Position numbers and translations under genes: made by a program. Positions 27,795 to 36,856 of a stretch of DNA of 63,345 nucleotides are shown here, piece by piece. The DNA is from Candidatus Mediterraneibacter excrementavium (GTDB taxonomy: Bacteria; Bacillota; Clostridia; Lachnospirales; Lachnospiraceae): NCBI GenBank assembly GCA_019120275.1, contig DWVL01000055.1, positions 1 to 63,345 of the forward strand, read 5' to 3'. Each line of letters opens with the position of its first letter. Position 1 is the first letter of the stretch. The notes under the pieces are model-generated. The model saw nothing but the letters and a program-made list of their open reading frames with translations. It was not told the DNA's origin and ran no database searches.

Positions 27795-29201
27795 ATGGAG
27801 TGGAGAAGACTGCTGTCGCCCGGGCGTGAGCGGGAAAGCGGAAGCAGACAGAAAACGACGGATCTCAGGAGTGAATTCGAGAAGGATTACCACAGGATCA
27901 TTGGCAGTGCGTCTTTCCGCAGGCTTCAGGATAAGACGCAGGTTTTTCCGCTCGATAAGAGCGATTTTATCCGGACCCGTCTGACCCATTCGCTGGAAGT
28001 ATCTTCGCTGGGAAAGTCGCTGGGACAGAATATCGGGGAAAACATTCTGACTTACCGCAGGAATTCCGGATTTACTTACCAGATGAAGGAGGATATTTCC
28101 CATATCCTGGAATGCGCCGGACTGATCCATGATATCGGCAATCCGCCGTTCGGACATTTTGGAGAGATCGCGATCCGCGAATGGTTTCGCCGGAATCTTC
28201 CGGAAATGAGTTTTAAAGGGCAGCTGGTGGAGGAAATGCTCAGCCCGCAGATGAAGCAGGATTTCTATCATTTTGAAGGCAATGCCCAGGCGCTCCGTCT
28301 GGTTACGAAGCTGCATTATCTGGTGGATGAGCACGGTATGAATCTGACTTATGCCCTGCTCAATACAATGATCAAATATCCGGTGCCGTCCACGGAGATC
28401 CGGGAGGACAGCGGGGATATCCGGGAGAAAAAGATGGGGTATTTCCTGGCGGATGAGGAGATCTTCCGCCATGTGACGGAAGCGACCGGAGCAGGAAACA
28501 GGCGGCATCCGCTCACATTTATCCTGGAGGCGGCGGATGATCTGGCCTATAAAACGGCAGATATTGAAGATGCTTTTGTTAAGGGATTTATTGCTTATAA
28601 TACACTGCAGAACGAATTAAAGGAACTGGAACGCAAATGTCCGGATTCTCCGTTCAAGCCGTCGGAAAAACTAAACCGGCTGTATGAGCGTGGCGTGGAG
28701 AAACGGGTCAGCAATCCGGAAGCGTATGCGGTAAAAAACTGGATCGTCAGCGTGCAGGGGTTCCTGGTCAGCTGCGCGACTTATGGATTTACTTCCAATT
28801 ATGACAGCATTATGGCGGGAACGTACCGGCATGATCTGTTTTACGGGACATACGGGGAACAGCTGATGGAACTGCTGGGGGATATGGCGTACCGTCGTGT
28901 ATTTTCGTCTATGGCGATCTACAAAATGGAAGTGGCGGAGTCGGCGATCCTGAATGATATCATGGACAAGCTTGCGAGGGCGGTCCTGTATTATGATACG
29001 GATGTCCGGCAGGATACGATTGACAGAAGGGTTATTTCTTTTATATCGGATAATTATAAAAATGCGTACCGCCTTCAGGCGCAGGGAAGAGCTGAAAATG
29101 AAAAGCTGTATCTCCGCCTGCTCCTGATGACGGATTATGTGTGCGGTATGACGGACAGTTTTGCCAGACGGCTTTATCAGGAAATGAACGGCTTTATCTG
29201 A
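27795..29201 (+). CDS. dgt: dGTP triphosphohydrolase
   Basis: 468 aa. HD-domain enzyme that releases tripolyphosphate from dGTP (some family members act on other dNTPs). The metal ligands are seen as TRLTHSLEVSS near residue 60 (the H of HRxxH-type start), CAGLIHDIGNPPFGHFGE near 106 and a later Asp in ADDLAYKTADIED. SFRRLQDKTQVFP near 40 is also typical of Dgt. The ATG at 27795 is preceded by an in-frame TTG, and the ribosome site GGGGGAAAGG is somewhat distant, so the exact start is uncertain. The 3' end overlaps the convergent gene by 8 bp. Confidence 0.92.
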   Translation: MEWRRLLSPGRERESGSRQKTTDLRSEFEKDYHRIIGSASFRRLQDKTQVFPLDKSDFIRTRLTHSLEVSSLGKSLGQNIGENILTYRRNSGFTYQMKEDISHILECAGLIHDIGNPPFGHFGEIAIREWFRRNLPEMSFKGQLVEEMLSPQMKQDFYHFEGNAQALRLVTKLHYLVDEHGMNLTYALLNTMIKYPVPSTEIREDSGDIREKKMGYFLADEEIFRHVTEATGAGNRRHPLTFILEAADDLAYKTADIEDAFVKGFIAYNTLQNELKELERKCPDSPFKPSEKLNRLYERGVEKRVSNPEAYAVKNWIVSVQGFLVSCATYGFTSNYDSIMAGTYRHDLFYGTYGEQLMELLGDMAYRRVFSSMAIYKMEVAESAILNDIMDKLARAVLYYDTDVRQDTIDRRVISFISDNYKNAYRLQAQGRAENEKLYLRLLLMTDYVCGMTDSFARRLYQEMNGFI

Positions 29202-30009
29202 CGCATCTGCACCAGTGTCCGAAATGTTCGTCGGTGCTTTGTTCGGTTTCTTCCAGGTCGAGAGCGGGAACAGCTTCGCGGGTGAACCGGGGAAAACCGA
29301 ACAGATCGGCAGCCCGCGCTTCCCGCGGATCATAAATCCCGGGAACGCCGAGCCACAGCCGGCCGTTTTCTTCGAGAAGAAGGAGGTGGCTGTAATTATG
29401 ATATCCGTGCAGGAGAAAGCTGTTGTTGGCGAGATGCCAGAATCTGCGCGGCAGTAAAGTGAGATCGGAGCGTTTGATTTTACGCGCCTGGATTTCACTT
29501 TTTTTCTCGGCGGATCCGAGATCGGCCGAAGGGGTTTTTACCGGGGCGTTTTCCGGAGGAGCGGTATCCTGCACGGATCTGTCTTCGGCGGTGTCCGTAT
29601 TGTGACCGGGTGAAAGTGCAGAAAATACATCTGCCGGCGGAAGGGGATCAGCGGCCACCCAGAACACAGACGGTCCGGCCGTGTACGGGGGATCATCCGC
29701 CTTTCGTATCAGAAAGCCATCTATGTCAGCGAGCGTGCATTGATCGGGAAAATCCCGCTCCGATACAGAAAGACGGGCAGAGATCTCTTCCCGGCAGCAG
29801 ATGACTGTGCCGATCTGGGATATGGCGGCCCCGTCTTCCGTAAGACGGAAGGCGGACAGATCAAACGGATCGTCATCAGCGGCAGGGATCTGTGTTGTGC
29901 GCAGCTGCAGGATGCAGGAGTGATAATGTTCCGTGACATGGATAAAGCCGGTACAGCGTACAGGCCGGCCGTTATTATATTCATAAAGATAAGATGTACC
30001 TTGTTCCAT
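29194..30009 (-). CDS. DUF6128-like protein of unknown function
   Basis: 271 aa from the ATG at 30009, chosen because GAGGTTTATTT precedes it. The N-terminus (YLYEYNNGRPVRCTGFIHV) is followed by strands ending in ILQLRTTQIP, and the C-terminus has LPRRFWHLANNSFLLHGYHN and GRLWLGVPGIYDPREARAA. This two-part pattern, with a variable Pro/Ala-rich middle, is one I associate with DUF6128 proteins of Lachnospiraceae; the assignment is from memory. No signal peptide is seen. It is the only minus-strand gene in this stretch and converges on dgt. Confidence 0.6.
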   Translation of the reverse strand: MEQGTSYLYEYNNGRPVRCTGFIHVTEHYHSCILQLRTTQIPAADDDPFDLSAFRLTEDGAAISQIGTVICCREEISARLSVSERDFPDQCTLADIDGFLIRKADDPPYTAGPSVFWVAADPLPPADVFSALSPGHNTDTAEDRSVQDTAPPENAPVKTPSADLGSAEKKSEIQARKIKRSDLTLLPRRFWHLANNSFLLHGYHNYSHLLLLEENGRLWLGVPGIYDPREARAADLFGFPRFTREAVPALDLEETEQSTDEHFGHWCRCVR

Positions 30010-30098
30010 AAAATAAACCTCGGGTCTTGTCTCTTTCATTTCAGTCTATTCAGACGGGAGAGAAAAAAGAACGGAGAAAGGATGGCAGAGAGGAGCAT

Positions 30099-30602
30099 AT
30101 GGCTGAAAAAACAATGGATCTCTGTACAGAACAGATAAAAACAGATGAAAAATATATGCGGGAAGCCATCCGGCAGGCGAAGAAAGCCTGGAAGCTGGAT
30201 GAAACGCCCATCGGCTGCGTGATTGTCCATGAGGGCAGGATCATCGGCCGGGGGTACAACCGCAGGAATACGGATAAGAGTCCTCTGGCCCATGCGGAGA
30301 TCTCGGCGATCCGGAAAGCCAGTAAAAAGATTGGCGACTGGCGCCTGGAAGAATGCACCCTCTATGTGACGCTGGAACCCTGTCAGATGTGTGCCGGAGC
30401 CATCATACAGTCGCGGATCCCGAGAGTAGTGGTGGGCTGTATGAATCCCAAGGCGGGATGTGCCGGATCGGTCCTGAACCTGCTGGATGTGAAGGCGTTC
30501 AACCATCAGGCAGAGCTTACGACCGGCGTGCTGGAGGAAGAGTGCAGTGCGCTGATGACAGGGTTTTTCAGGGAATTGCGGGAAAAGAAGAAAAAGATGT
30601 AA
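30099..30602 (+). CDS. tadA: tRNA-specific adenosine-34 deaminase
   Basis: 167 aa from the ATG at 30099, behind GAGAGGAGC; the open frame upstream is not needed. The zinc-dependent deaminase motifs are HAEIS (His and catalytic Glu) near residue 68 and PCQMCAGAI near 98. Pro-Ile-Gly in DETPIGCVIV and GSVLNLL are typical of TadA, which converts A34 to inosine in tRNA-Arg(ACG). Length and motifs are complete. Confidence 0.92.
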   Translation: MAEKTMDLCTEQIKTDEKYMREAIRQAKKAWKLDETPIGCVIVHEGRIIGRGYNRRNTDKSPLAHAEISAIRKASKKIGDWRLEECTLYVTLEPCQMCAGAIIQSRIPRVVVGCMNPKAGCAGSVLNLLDVKAFNHQAELTTGVLEEECSALMTGFFRELREKKKKM

Positions 30603-30619
30603 AAATATGGAAACAGTAT

Positions 30620-30648
30620 TGCCAAAATTATGCGGGTGGGGTATAATA
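30620..30648 (+). promoter_or_regulatory. Promoter of the CAP-domain gene
   Basis: TTGCCA (30620-30625) and TATAAT (30643-30648) are 17 bp apart, 62 bp before the ATG at 30711. Confidence 0.72.
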
Positions 30649-30710
30649 TTGAGGATTAAGAGTCTCTTCTGCTGTGAGAGATTCGCCTAAAAGGAGGAAA
30701 TGAGGAGAAA

Positions 30711-32936
30711 ATGAGAAAATCTGCAAAGCGCCTCGCTTCCTTTTTCCTCGCGTTTGCAATGGCATTTACAATGATGCCGATGACACTGCAGGCGGAGGAG
30801 AAAGCAGCGTATAATCCGGATGTAGTTATATATACGGAAGTTTATTCGCATGCGGCAGAGGCCCGGGAAGTTCTGAGGCTTGTAAATGAAGAAAGGGCAA
30901 AGGCGGGGATAGCGCCGCTTACGATGTCCAGTGAACTTGAAGCCGTTGCCCAGATGCGGGCGGTCGAGCTTACGGCGCTGTTTGGTCATACCAGGCCGGA
31001 TGGCACGGATTGCTTTTCAGCGGCGGGAGATTTTGGACTCGGATACACAAGTATTGCCGAAAATATCGCAGCCGGACAGCCTGACGCGGCATCTGTAATG
31101 AACAGCTGGGTGAATTCAACGGGGCATTATGGCAATATCATGGATCCGGATCTTACACATATCGGGATCGGATGTATCCAGTACGGTAATATCAAATACT
31201 GGGTGCAGTTCTTTATGACGCCTGACAGCGAAACAAACCTGACGCAGGCGCCTGCCGCAGGAGAGGACGATGTTTATTCATCAGCTTACTATCTTCTGGA
31301 TTTTGATCATGTCAGCGGTTGCCAGGTGATGTTGGATGAACCGGAGATCTCGCTGGAACTGGGCGGCGATACGGCGCCGTTTGATATACAGGTGTTTGGG
31401 CCTGGACTGCCTGAACTGACAGGTGGAAGCCTTTATCTCGGACCGGTGTATGATATGAATGCCAACAAGGTACAGGTTACCGTCAGCGGCAATCAGTCCG
31501 CAGGCGTATTCACGGATGGGGAATCGCTGTTTTTCGCAACAAAAGATACAGGGAGCACAGGCAAGTCTGTTGTGACAATAACATTCGGCGGCGGGCTTAC
31601 GGTTACCAAGACGATCAATGTAACCTGCAGCCATCCGGCGGACAAGCAGGTGACAGAGACAACGAAAGAGGCGACCTGTGTTGAAAACGGACTGAGCGTA
31701 ACAAAGTGCGGCGTATGCGGCTATGAGATCTCATCAAAGGAACTGCCGATGAGCGGTCACGATTTCCAGTGGACCACGACAAAAGAGCCGACCTGCACGG
31801 AAACAGGAACAAAGAAGGGAATCTGCAGGAACTGTCAGGCAGAGAAGACAGAAACGATTCCGGCTACAGGCCATACGGAAACAGAAGTTGTTGAAAAAGA
31901 GCCGACCTGTACAAAGACAGGCCTGAAGAGTTTCGTGTGCAGCGTCTGCGGTGAAGAGACGCGGAAACCGGAAACAATCCCGGCTGCAGGTCATACATAC
32001 GGTGACTGGACAACAGTGACAGAGCCGACCTGGGAGACAGAGGGGCTTGAAACGCGGGAATGTACGGTATGCGGCCATGTGGAAAAAAATGTGATCCCGG
32101 CGCTGTCCAACGGTCACAAGCATGATTTTACCGGGGCGGAGACCCTCATCACGCCGGCGACATGTACAACAGACGGACTGAAAGAAGTTGCATGCAGCAA
32201 TGAACTCTGCAGCGCAAAGCAGGAAGTTGTGATCCCGGCTACAGGCCATGACTGGTCAGACTGGCATGTGGATGTCGCTGCGACATGGGATACGGAAGGC
32301 TCACAGAGCAGAGTATGCGCGAACTGCGGGGAGACAGAGACTGAGGTGATCCCGACGCTTGAATCAACGCATGTATGTGACTTCAGCGGAGAAGAGACGA
32401 TCATCAAAGAGCCAACCTGCACAGGGGCGGGACTCAAAGAGGTTCAGTGCAGCACTCCGGAGTGCGGCAAGATCCAGGAAGTAGAGATCCCGGCGCTCGG
32501 ACATACGCCGACAGAGTGGGAGACTGTTAAAGAAGCAACCTGTACAGAAGAGGGAAAAGCTGTTCAGTTCTGCCAGGTATGTGAAGAGCAGATCGGTGAG
32601 AAGGTCCTTCCAAAGACAGAACACAACTACGGTGAGTGGGAAGTCCTGAAACAGGCAACTGCCACAGAGGAGGGCGAACGCCAGAGAGTCTGCGAGGACT
32701 GCGGATATGTATATAAGGATGTGATCCCGAAACTTGTGATCCAGGATGTGCCGGAAGGAGATACAGCAGTATCCGACGGTCAGATCGGAGATGCGGTATC
32801 AGATACATCCGGTTCCGGATCAGAAGTAGTGGAGACCGGTGATAATTCCAATCCCGCAGCATATGCGGTGATCGCGATCGGAGCAATGGCTGTTGTATGC
32901 GGCGCAGCTGTGGCGAGAAGAAGATCAGGAAGATAA
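30711..32936 (+). CDS. Secreted CAP-domain protein with nine Cys/His repeats
   Basis: 741 aa. A signal peptide (1-27, cleavage near LQA-EE) is followed by a CAP/SCP domain (about 45-175, with LVNEERAKAGIAPL, GHTRPDG and SWVNSTGHYGNIM). A beta-rich linker (190-300) leads to about nine degenerate repeats of 38-44 residues (305-685), most with the form EPTCTETG...C-x-x-C...IPATGH. The Cys pairs and His suggest metal binding or disulfides; three repeats have Trp or Ala where the first Cys should be. The C-terminus has VVETGDNSNP, a hydrophobic helix and RRRSGR, which resembles a variant sortase signal. The protein is likely displayed on the cell surface. Confidence 0.83.
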   Translation: MRKSAKRLASFFLAFAMAFTMMPMTLQAEEKAAYNPDVVIYTEVYSHAAEAREVLRLVNEERAKAGIAPLTMSSELEAVAQMRAVELTALFGHTRPDGTDCFSAAGDFGLGYTSIAENIAAGQPDAASVMNSWVNSTGHYGNIMDPDLTHIGIGCIQYGNIKYWVQFFMTPDSETNLTQAPAAGEDDVYSSAYYLLDFDHVSGCQVMLDEPEISLELGGDTAPFDIQVFGPGLPELTGGSLYLGPVYDMNANKVQVTVSGNQSAGVFTDGESLFFATKDTGSTGKSVVTITFGGGLTVTKTINVTCSHPADKQVTETTKEATCVENGLSVTKCGVCGYEISSKELPMSGHDFQWTTTKEPTCTETGTKKGICRNCQAEKTETIPATGHTETEVVEKEPTCTKTGLKSFVCSVCGEETRKPETIPAAGHTYGDWTTVTEPTWETEGLETRECTVCGHVEKNVIPALSNGHKHDFTGAETLITPATCTTDGLKEVACSNELCSAKQEVVIPATGHDWSDWHVDVAATWDTEGSQSRVCANCGETETEVIPTLESTHVCDFSGEETIIKEPTCTGAGLKEVQCSTPECGKIQEVEIPALGHTPTEWETVKEATCTEEGKAVQFCQVCEEQIGEKVLPKTEHNYGEWEVLKQATATEEGERQRVCEDCGYVYKDVIPKLVIQDVPEGDTAVSDGQIGDAVSDTSGSGSEVVETGDNSNPAAYAVIAIGAMAVVCGAAVARRRSGR

Positions 32937-32949
32937 TATAAAAAGTAAA

Positions 32950-32980
32950 GCCCCCGGCACTGATATGCCGGGGGTTTTTA
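32950..32980. terminator. Terminator between CAP gene and SRP RNA
   Basis: GCCCCCGGCA pairs with TGCCGGGGG and is followed by TTTTT on the plus strand. The minus strand also reads into T-rich DNA, so it may stop the SRP RNA precursor as well. Confidence 0.88.
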
Positions 32981-33034
32981 TAATACCTGAAATTTAATGC
33001 CTTTCAGATTTTTTTCCTTTTTTTCGTGCATTGC

Positions 33035-33286
33035 GCTTCGAACTTGATCCACAGACGTTACCCCGGCAGTTAACTCAGCCCAGGCACCCTTACGGCACCC
33101 GGGAGCTCCTGCTTAGTGCTGCTCCGTTCCCGACCTGACACGGTTCACAGGTTCCCGTCGCGTAAGACCCGGACATCAACGTCACTTACCGGGGGCAGCT
33201 CTGCAGACTGCCGCCCTCCGCGCAATATCACCCCTGCTATAGCGGATTGCAGGTACAAGGTACCGCTAACACCCCGGCTGCACGAG
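33035..33286 (-). ncRNA. ffs: Signal recognition particle RNA, large bacterial type
   Basis: The minus strand contains the invariant domain IV hairpin near 33116-33146, with GTCAGGTCGGGAACGGAGCA: the asymmetric and symmetric internal loops that bind Ffh and a GNRA-type loop. The length of about 250 nt and a structured 5' part show the Gram-positive form with an Alu domain. A consensus promoter fixes the 5' end near 33285; the 3' end is approximate. It targets membrane and exported proteins with Ffh and FtsY. Confidence 0.9.
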
Positions 33287-33291
33287 TCTTA

Positions 33292-33320
33292 ATTGTACAT
33301 GGTTTTCCTCAAAATGTCAA
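33292..33320 (-). promoter_or_regulatory. Promoter of the SRP RNA
   Basis: On the minus strand a perfect TTGACA (33315-33320) and TACAAT (33292-33297) are 17 bp apart, immediately before the RNA. Confidence 0.85.
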
Positions 33321-33339
33321 CGGATACGGGGAAAACAAA

Positions 33340-33368
33340 TTGCCGAAAATCAGGAACGGTGATAAAAT
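33340..33368 (+). promoter_or_regulatory. Promoter of the radical SAM gene
   Basis: TTGCCG (33340-33345) and TAAAAT (33363-33368) are 17 bp apart, 41 bp upstream of the ATG at 33410. Confidence 0.55.
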
Positions 33369-33409
33369 GATGTGACGATAAAAATTCAGTTGAGAAACGG
33401 AGTACCCGG

Positions 33410-35086
33410 ATGAATATCCTGTTAACAGCTATTAATGCAAAATACATCCATTCAAATCCCGCTGTGTACAGTCTGCGCGCCTATGCGTGTCGGTACGGCG
33501 GCAGCAGATACGAAGAAGAGATCCGGATTGCGGAATACACGATCAACCAGCCGGCGGATGAGATCCTCATGGATATCTATGTACGTCATCCGGACATCCT
33601 GTGTATCTCCTGCTATCTGTGGAATATCAGCTATGTGGAGCAGCTGATCCGGGAGATCCCGAAAATTCTGCCGGACACGAAAGTCTGGCTGGGCGGCCCG
33701 GAAGTGTCCTACAATGCCCGTGAGATGCTGAATGTATACCCCGGACTTGCGGGCGTCATGTGCGGCGAGGGGGAGCAGATTTTTCTGGAACTGCTTGAGA
33801 CTTACGCTGCCGGAAACGAGCCGGAAGAGATCCTGACGGCGCGGGAAGCGCTGGATCTGAGCAGCATCCCTTTTATCTACGAACATATTGAGGACTTTGA
33901 CAACCGGATCGTTTACTATGAGTCCAGCCGGGGCTGCCCGTTTTCCTGCAGCTACTGTCTGTCTTCCATTGATAAATGCCTCCGCTTCCGGGATCCGGAC
34001 CTGGTGCGGCGGGAACTGCAGTTTTTCATCGACCATGAAGTGCCGCAGGTGAAGTTCGTGGATCGGACGTTCAATTGCCGGCACGATCATGCCAAGGCAG
34101 TTTGGAGTTATATTAAAGAACATGACCGGGGGATCACGAACTTCCACTTTGAGGTGGCGGCGGATCTTCTGAATGATGAGGAGATCGCGCTGATCCGCAG
34201 CATGCCCCCGGGACTGATCCAGCTGGAGATCGGGGTCCAGTCCACGAATCCGGATACGGTCCGGGAGATCCGGCGCCGGATGGACCTGGCGAAAGTAGAG
34301 GAAAATGTGGCGGCTGTCCGGGAGGCGCGGAACGTCCATCAGCATCTGGACCTGATCGCAGGGCTCCCTTATGAAGATTATGACAGCTTCGCCCAATCCT
34401 TTGACCGGGTGTATGCCATGAAGCCGGATCAGCTCCAGCTCGGTTTTCTGAAAGTGCTGAAGGGTTCGCTCATGCATGAGAAGACAGAAGAGTACGGACT
34501 GGTTTACCAGGACCGGCCGCCCTATGAAGTGCTCTCCACAAAATGGCTTTCCTACAGCGATGTGATCCGGCTGAAGAAGGTCGAAGAGATGGTGGAGGTC
34601 TATTATAACAGCGGACAGTTCCGGAACACGATGGAACAGCTGGTGCGGGCGTATACTTCACCTTTTGAAATGTACGGTGCGCTGGCAGATTATTATGAAA
34701 AGAACGGGCTGTCCAGGATCAGCCACTCCAGGATCGCCCGGTATGAGATCCTGCATCATTTTATAGAAGAGACCGAAGGCGCGGAACGGATCGCGGAATA
34801 CAGGGAGTGGTTGACACTGGACCTGTATCTGCGTGATAATGTAAAGAACCGGCCGGCATTCCTCGGGGAGAACCGGGTAACGCCGGATGAAGCGGCGGCT
34901 TTCTATAAAGCGGAAGAGGAAGAACGCCGGTATCTGAGCGGGTATGAGGGTTATGACCGGCGGCAGATGCGGAAGATGACCCATCTCGAGAAGATCAGAG
35001 AAGAAGTACTGCTCTTTGATTACCGGAAAAGAAATCCGCTGAACGGCGACGCGGCCGTATATAAGGTAGAGATGCCGGAACTGTGA
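33410..35086 (+). CDS. B12-binding radical SAM protein with DUF4080 domain
   Basis: 558 aa. Residues 1-140 are a cobalamin-binding-like Rossmann domain (CISCYLWNISY, then VWLGGPEVSYNA). The radical SAM core (about 165-380) has its iron-sulfur motif in SRGCPFSCSYCLSSID (CxxxCxxC). The C-terminus (about 390-558) matches the DUF4080 layout with FEMYGALADYYEKNG and ending near EEVLLFDYRKRNPL. The reaction is unknown; many such proteins methylate or rearrange carbon skeletons. A small membrane peptide and a HypE-like gene follow directly. Confidence 0.85.
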   Translation: MNILLTAINAKYIHSNPAVYSLRAYACRYGGSRYEEEIRIAEYTINQPADEILMDIYVRHPDILCISCYLWNISYVEQLIREIPKILPDTKVWLGGPEVSYNAREMLNVYPGLAGVMCGEGEQIFLELLETYAAGNEPEEILTAREALDLSSIPFIYEHIEDFDNRIVYYESSRGCPFSCSYCLSSIDKCLRFRDPDLVRRELQFFIDHEVPQVKFVDRTFNCRHDHAKAVWSYIKEHDRGITNFHFEVAADLLNDEEIALIRSMPPGLIQLEIGVQSTNPDTVREIRRRMDLAKVEENVAAVREARNVHQHLDLIAGLPYEDYDSFAQSFDRVYAMKPDQLQLGFLKVLKGSLMHEKTEEYGLVYQDRPPYEVLSTKWLSYSDVIRLKKVEEMVEVYYNSGQFRNTMEQLVRAYTSPFEMYGALADYYEKNGLSRISHSRIARYEILHHFIEETEGAERIAEYREWLTLDLYLRDNVKNRPAFLGENRVTPDEAAAFYKAEEEERRYLSGYEGYDRRQMRKMTHLEKIREEVLLFDYRKRNPLNGDAAVYKVEMPEL

Positions 35087-35136
35087 ATAAAGGAGCCTGC
35101 GGCGATGGCCGGCAGGCGGAGAAAAGGAGACAGAAA

Positions 35137-35238
35137 ATGAATTTTCATGATAAAAAATTCAGACGGATCGTATCGATCATCATTCTCGTGCTGGTGGCGG
35201 CCATGGTGCTGACGATGGTGCTGCCTTATGTAGTATGA
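35137..35238 (+). CDS. 33-aa single-span membrane peptide
   Basis: MNFHDKKFRR is followed by one hydrophobic helix to the end (IVSIIILVLVAAMVLTMVLP). AAAAGGAGACAG lies 4-8 nt upstream, and the stop overlaps the next ATG (ATGA at 35235-35238), so the two are probably translated together. I do not recognise a family; size, ribosome site and coupling argue that it is real. Confidence 0.65.
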   Translation: MNFHDKKFRRIVSIIILVLVAAMVLTMVLPYVV

Positions 35239-36272
35239 TCAGGAGTGAAATCATGCGGACAGGAAAATTAACTCAGACGGCCTGGCGGAGGTCGGTCAGG
35301 CGGCAGCTGCGGACAAAACGGGATGAAGTGATCTCGGTCCCGTCGCCGTATGAGAACTGCTCCGGGATCCGGACAGAAAACGGAGCGGAGTTTATGTGGG
35401 CGGACGCCTGCTCTGCTGGAAATGGTGTGAAGACCGGATTTTACGCGATGATCCATGCGGCCGGGGATCTGGCGGCGAAAGGGGCCAGGGCAGCAGGCGT
35501 GTCGGTCCGCGTCATGCTTCCCGAGGGAACGGAGGAAGACCTGCTCCGTGACATTGCCGGAGAAGCGGAGCGTGCCTGCGCAAGGATGAATATACAGATC
35601 ACAGCCTTTCAGGGAGAGGTGACTGTGGCGGCAGCACAGCCGATTATTTATGCATGCGCGGCCGGGGTGAGAGAAAATATACCTTGTCGGGATGCAGAGC
35701 AGCAGACTGCAGAGAGCGGGAGCGGAGCGGAACTTCTCATGTGCGGCTATGCCGGACTGGAAGGCACGCTCCGGATCCTTTCTGAAAGCCGGGCGGATCT
35801 TAGTACACGCTTTACAGATACATTTCTGGATGAGGCCGAGCGGCTGGAAGATGAACTGGTGATGCCGGGACAGATGCTGCGCGTATTTGATGCAGATGGA
35901 AATGCGGCCGTGCGCCAGATCGGAAGCGGTGGGATCCTGGCGGCGCTGTGGGAACTCTGCGAACAGAAAGAGGCCGGTTTTGAGATTGATATGCACCATA
36001 TCGCGTTGAAGCAGGAGACTGTGGAGATCTGTGAGTTCTATCGCCTGAACCCGTACCAGATGACTTCAGCGGGCAGCTTCCTGATCCTGACAGAGCGTGC
36101 GGATGAAGTGCTTGCCGCACTGGAGGATGCAGGCGCCCATGCGGTCCGGCTCGGGACAGCCGGCAAGCAGAATGCGCGGGTGATCCGAAACGGGGAAGAG
36201 ATAAGATATCTCGACCGACCGGCGCCTGACGAGCTGCTCCGGTGGCAGACGGAGAGGAGAGAGACATGTTAA
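35235..36272 (+). CDS. AIR-synthase-related protein, HypE paralogue
   Basis: 345 aa. The domain order follows PurM/HypE: an N-terminal ATP-binding region with GVKTGFYAMIHAAGDLAAKGA (about 65-90, equivalent to the VNDVAAMGA-type motif) and a C-terminal AIRS domain with IGSGGILAALWELCEQKEAG (about 230-250). It lacks the PRIC C-terminus that true HypE needs to carry the cyanide precursor; it ends in RRETC, preceded by an acidic/basic tail. A genuine hypE lies at 50939-51946, so this copy probably has another job. It is coupled to the small membrane peptide upstream and overlaps trmL by 7 bp. Confidence 0.75.
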   Translation: MIRSEIMRTGKLTQTAWRRSVRRQLRTKRDEVISVPSPYENCSGIRTENGAEFMWADACSAGNGVKTGFYAMIHAAGDLAAKGARAAGVSVRVMLPEGTEEDLLRDIAGEAERACARMNIQITAFQGEVTVAAAQPIIYACAAGVRENIPCRDAEQQTAESGSGAELLMCGYAGLEGTLRILSESRADLSTRFTDTFLDEAERLEDELVMPGQMLRVFDADGNAAVRQIGSGGILAALWELCEQKEAGFEIDMHHIALKQETVEICEFYRLNPYQMTSAGSFLILTERADEVLAALEDAGAHAVRLGTAGKQNARVIRNGEEIRYLDRPAPDELLRWQTERRETC

Positions 36273-36760
36273 ATATCGTACTTCATGAGCCGGAGATCCC
36301 GGCCAATACAGGAAATATCGGACGGACCTGTGTGGCGGCCGGAGCACGGCTCCATCTGATCGGGCCGCTCGGATTCAGCCTGAGCGAGAAAGCGCTGAAG
36401 CGGGCGGGGATGGATTACTGGAAAGATCTGGACGTGACAGTGTATATCGATTATAAGGATTTCCTGGAGAAAAATCCGGGTGCGAAGATCTATATGGCGA
36501 CGACAAAAGCCGAAAAAGTGTACACGGAAGTCAGCTATGAACCGGACTGCTATATCATGTTTGGGAAAGAGAGCGCAGGCATTCCGGAGGAGATTCTTGT
36601 AGAGAACAGGGAAAACTGCGTGCGCATCCCGATGATGGAGAAGATCCGCTCGCTGAATCTCGGCAATTCCGCCGCCATCGTGCTGTATGAGGCGCTGCGG
36701 CAGAACGGATTTGCCGGGATGGAGAAAGAAGGGGCATTGCACCGGCTGACCTGGGAGTGA
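36266..36760 (+). CDS. trmL: tRNA (cytidine/uridine-34-2'-O)-methyltransferase
   Basis: 164 aa from the ATG at 36266, behind GGAGAGGAGAG. A minimal SPOUT methyltransferase with the three knot motifs: PEIPANTGNIGRTC near residue 9, FGKESAGIPEEI near 98 and IPMMEKIRSLNLGNSAAIVLYE near 121. The order and length fit TrmL, which methylates the wobble base of two tRNA-Leu species. Its stop codon lies inside the terminator stem. Confidence 0.92.
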   Translation: MLNIVLHEPEIPANTGNIGRTCVAAGARLHLIGPLGFSLSEKALKRAGMDYWKDLDVTVYIDYKDFLEKNPGAKIYMATTKAEKVYTEVSYEPDCYIMFGKESAGIPEEILVENRENCVRIPMMEKIRSLNLGNSAAIVLYEALRQNGFAGMEKEGALHRLTWE

Positions 36761-36775
36761 CAGGTCAGCTTTTTT
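36745..36775 (+). terminator. Terminator after trmL
   Basis: GCTGACCT pairs with AGGTCAGC around a 9-nt loop that contains the trmL stop codon; TTTTTT follows. Confidence 0.85.
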
Positions 36776-36856
36776 GCCTGCGGGTGCACGCAGTATTGAT
36801 TATACAGAAAATTTCGTGATAATTATTAATTTTCATTTGCATTTCATATAATTCTT

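Noticed and set aside
26844-28508. 554-aa open frame on the minus strand opposite the HTH protein and dgt
   Set aside because: It crosses two well-supported genes, has no ribosome site, and its Arg/Leu/Phe-rich composition is that of an antisense shadow.
31620-32740. CRISPR-like array
   Set aside because: The repeats here are protein-coding, degenerate and about 120 bp long. No short identical repeats with spacers were seen anywhere in the window.
35235-36272. Second true hypE
   Set aside because: The C-terminal PRIC motif required for carbamoylation is missing and the gene is outside the hyp operon.
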